Shown here: positions 5,974-6,865 of the stretch, in pieces
Layout: every line of letters begins with the position of its first letter
Numbering within the stretch: the stretch's first letter is position 1
Assembly: GCA_947377725.1 (NCBI GenBank)
Contig: CANCGX010000093.1
Span: 1 to 6,865, forward strand
Direction: 5' to 3'
DNA from: Actinomycetota bacterium
GTDB taxonomy: Bacteria; Actinomycetota; Actinomycetes; Nanopelagicales; Nanopelagicaceae
Length of the DNA stretch: 6,865 nucleotides
Made by a program: the position numbers and the translations under genes
The notes under the pieces: generated by a model
The model's input: only the letters and a program-made list of their open reading frames with translations
What the model was told of the DNA's origin: nothing
The model's database searches: none

Positions 5974-6858
5974 ATGGCTAAATTTGCTCCTTACTTTGAT
6001 AAGCGCACTCAATTCTGGATAAAAAAGGTACTTTGGCGCCATATTGTGGGAATTATTGTTGCGCTATTCTCGATTTTTCCACTCATATGGATGGCGTCCG
6101 CTGCATTTGATGTGACCGGGCAACTTAGTACCCAGCAAATCATCCCAGTTCATCGAGGGCTGGCTAATTTCACACAACTCTTTTCAAATCACGAGAAGCC
6201 ATTTTTTACGTGGATTCGGAATTCTTTGGTGATTGGTTTCTCAGCAGCAATTTTGCAGACAGTAATTGGTGCATTGGCTGCGTATTCTTTAAGCCGTCAT
6301 CGCTTTAAAGGTAGAAAAGTAACTCTCTCAGCGATACTTATTGCTCAAATGTTTCCTCAGCTACTGGCCGCAACAACACTATTTCTGATTGTTAACACCT
6401 TTGGAAAATCCTTCTATTTGTTGGGCCTTGGTCATCAACTACCACTGATATTTGTCTTTGGAGGAGCAGCTCTTGGGGTAAATACCTGGATGCTTAAAGG
6501 TTTCTTTGACACAATTCCTACCGAAATTGATGAAGCAGCAAAAATTGATGGCGCGAGTCATTTCGCTATTTTCACCGGAATTATCGTCCCGCTTGCCACA
6601 CCTGTTTTCGTTGTTATCTTCTTGCTGTCGTTTATTGGCATTCTGAACGAGTACCTAATTACTTCTGTGGTCCTAGGGCTTGACGGGAAAAATATGACAC
6701 TTGCGGTTGGTCTCCAACAGTTCATTTACGGGCAATACGGAAAGAACTGGGGTCCTTTCACGGCTGGCGCTTTAATAGCGACAATTCCAGTTCTGGTTCT
6801 ATTTCTATTCTTGCAAAAGTATCTGATTTCTGGCCTAGTGAGTGGGTCAACCAAGTGA
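5974..6858 (+). CDS. malG: MalG-like maltose/maltodextrin ABC permease
   Basis: This 294-residue permease is the partner of the MalF-like subunit in the importer channel. It has six hydrophobic segments at about 23-43, 84-105, 117-142, 155-175, 207-227 and 264-287. The EAA loop is EAAKIDG (187-193), nine residues, then IIVP (203-206), for coupling to the ATPase. E. coli MalG (296 residues) has matching stretches: QMFP (125-128), the W.LKGFFDTI region (172-181), TLAVGLQQF (242-250) and WGPFTAGALIATIPV (259-273). The C-terminal tail GLVSGSTK resembles the E. coli tail that reaches into the ATPase dimer. ATG follows the malF TAA directly (TAAATG), with GGAAGG ten bases upstream, so the two are translationally coupled and made in equal amounts. 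The TGA ends seven bases before the window edge. Confidence 0.95.
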   Translation: MAKFAPYFDKRTQFWIKKVLWRHIVGIIVALFSIFPLIWMASAAFDVTGQLSTQQIIPVHRGLANFTQLFSNHEKPFFTWIRNSLVIGFSAAILQTVIGALAAYSLSRHRFKGRKVTLSAILIAQMFPQLLAATTLFLIVNTFGKSFYLLGLGHQLPLIFVFGGAALGVNTWMLKGFFDTIPTEIDEAAKIDGASHFAIFTGIIVPLATPVFVVIFLLSFIGILNEYLITSVVLGLDGKNMTLAVGLQQFIYGQYGKNWGPFTAGALIATIPVLVLFLFLQKYLISGLVSGSTK

Positions 6859-6865
6859 AGAGTAA

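Noticed and set aside
1..6865. CRISPR arrays, insertion sequences, tRNA genes, phage or defence genes
   Set aside because: No spaced repeats, transposase motifs, cloverleaf sequence or defence-type domains are visible; the window is a metabolic locus.

Overview
The window holds a compact maltose/maltodextrin-type sugar uptake and breakdown locus. Base composition is AT-rich to moderate (about 40-45% G+C in the lines I counted by hand). Ribosome binding sites are strong where they matter: AAAGGAGGT before the regulator gene and a near-consensus site before the malF-like gene. The glycosidase carries a GWHGAMNYQGFMRPFWNWI-type stretch of the kind I associate with actinobacterial GH13 enzymes. 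I therefore infer a low-G+C actinobacterium, for example of the freshwater Nanopelagicales (acI) type. This is an inference from style, not a proven assignment, and the transporter itself looks remarkably like the E. coli MalEFG proteins.

Layout: positions 1-98 hold the 3' end of an unidentified plus-strand gene. After a 79-base spacer with no convincing terminator comes a minus-strand pair read from right to left. It consists of a LacI-family repressor (2009-3007, start corrected from a longer frame) followed after one base by a cytoplasmic GH13 maltodextrin-degrading enzyme (178-2007). Divergent from them on the plus strand are a MalE-like secreted sugar-binding protein (3126-4319), a MalF-like permease (4438-5973) and a MalG-like permease (5974-6858). 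No MalK-type ATPase is present in the window.

Control: the 118-base divergent intergenic region contains a plausible sigma-70-type promoter for malE (TTGACT, 17-base spacer, TAGATT). It also contains a perfect 16-bp palindrome with a central CpG right at the predicted transcription start, the expected place and form of a LacI-family operator. A second inverted repeat covers the -10 box. A very strong hairpin without a U-tract lies between malE and malF and probably makes binding-protein mRNA more abundant than permease mRNA.

How it works together: the repressor senses a sugar or breakdown product and releases the divergent promoter. The binding protein captures an alpha-glucoside outside the cell, the MalF/MalG channel imports it with an ATPase encoded elsewhere, and the GH13 enzyme cleaves it in the cytoplasm. 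This is an ordinary pathway. The parts worth a second look are the MalF with a full E. coli-like P2 loop, a binding protein without lipobox, several substituted sugar-contact positions in both proteins, and the regulatory DNA.
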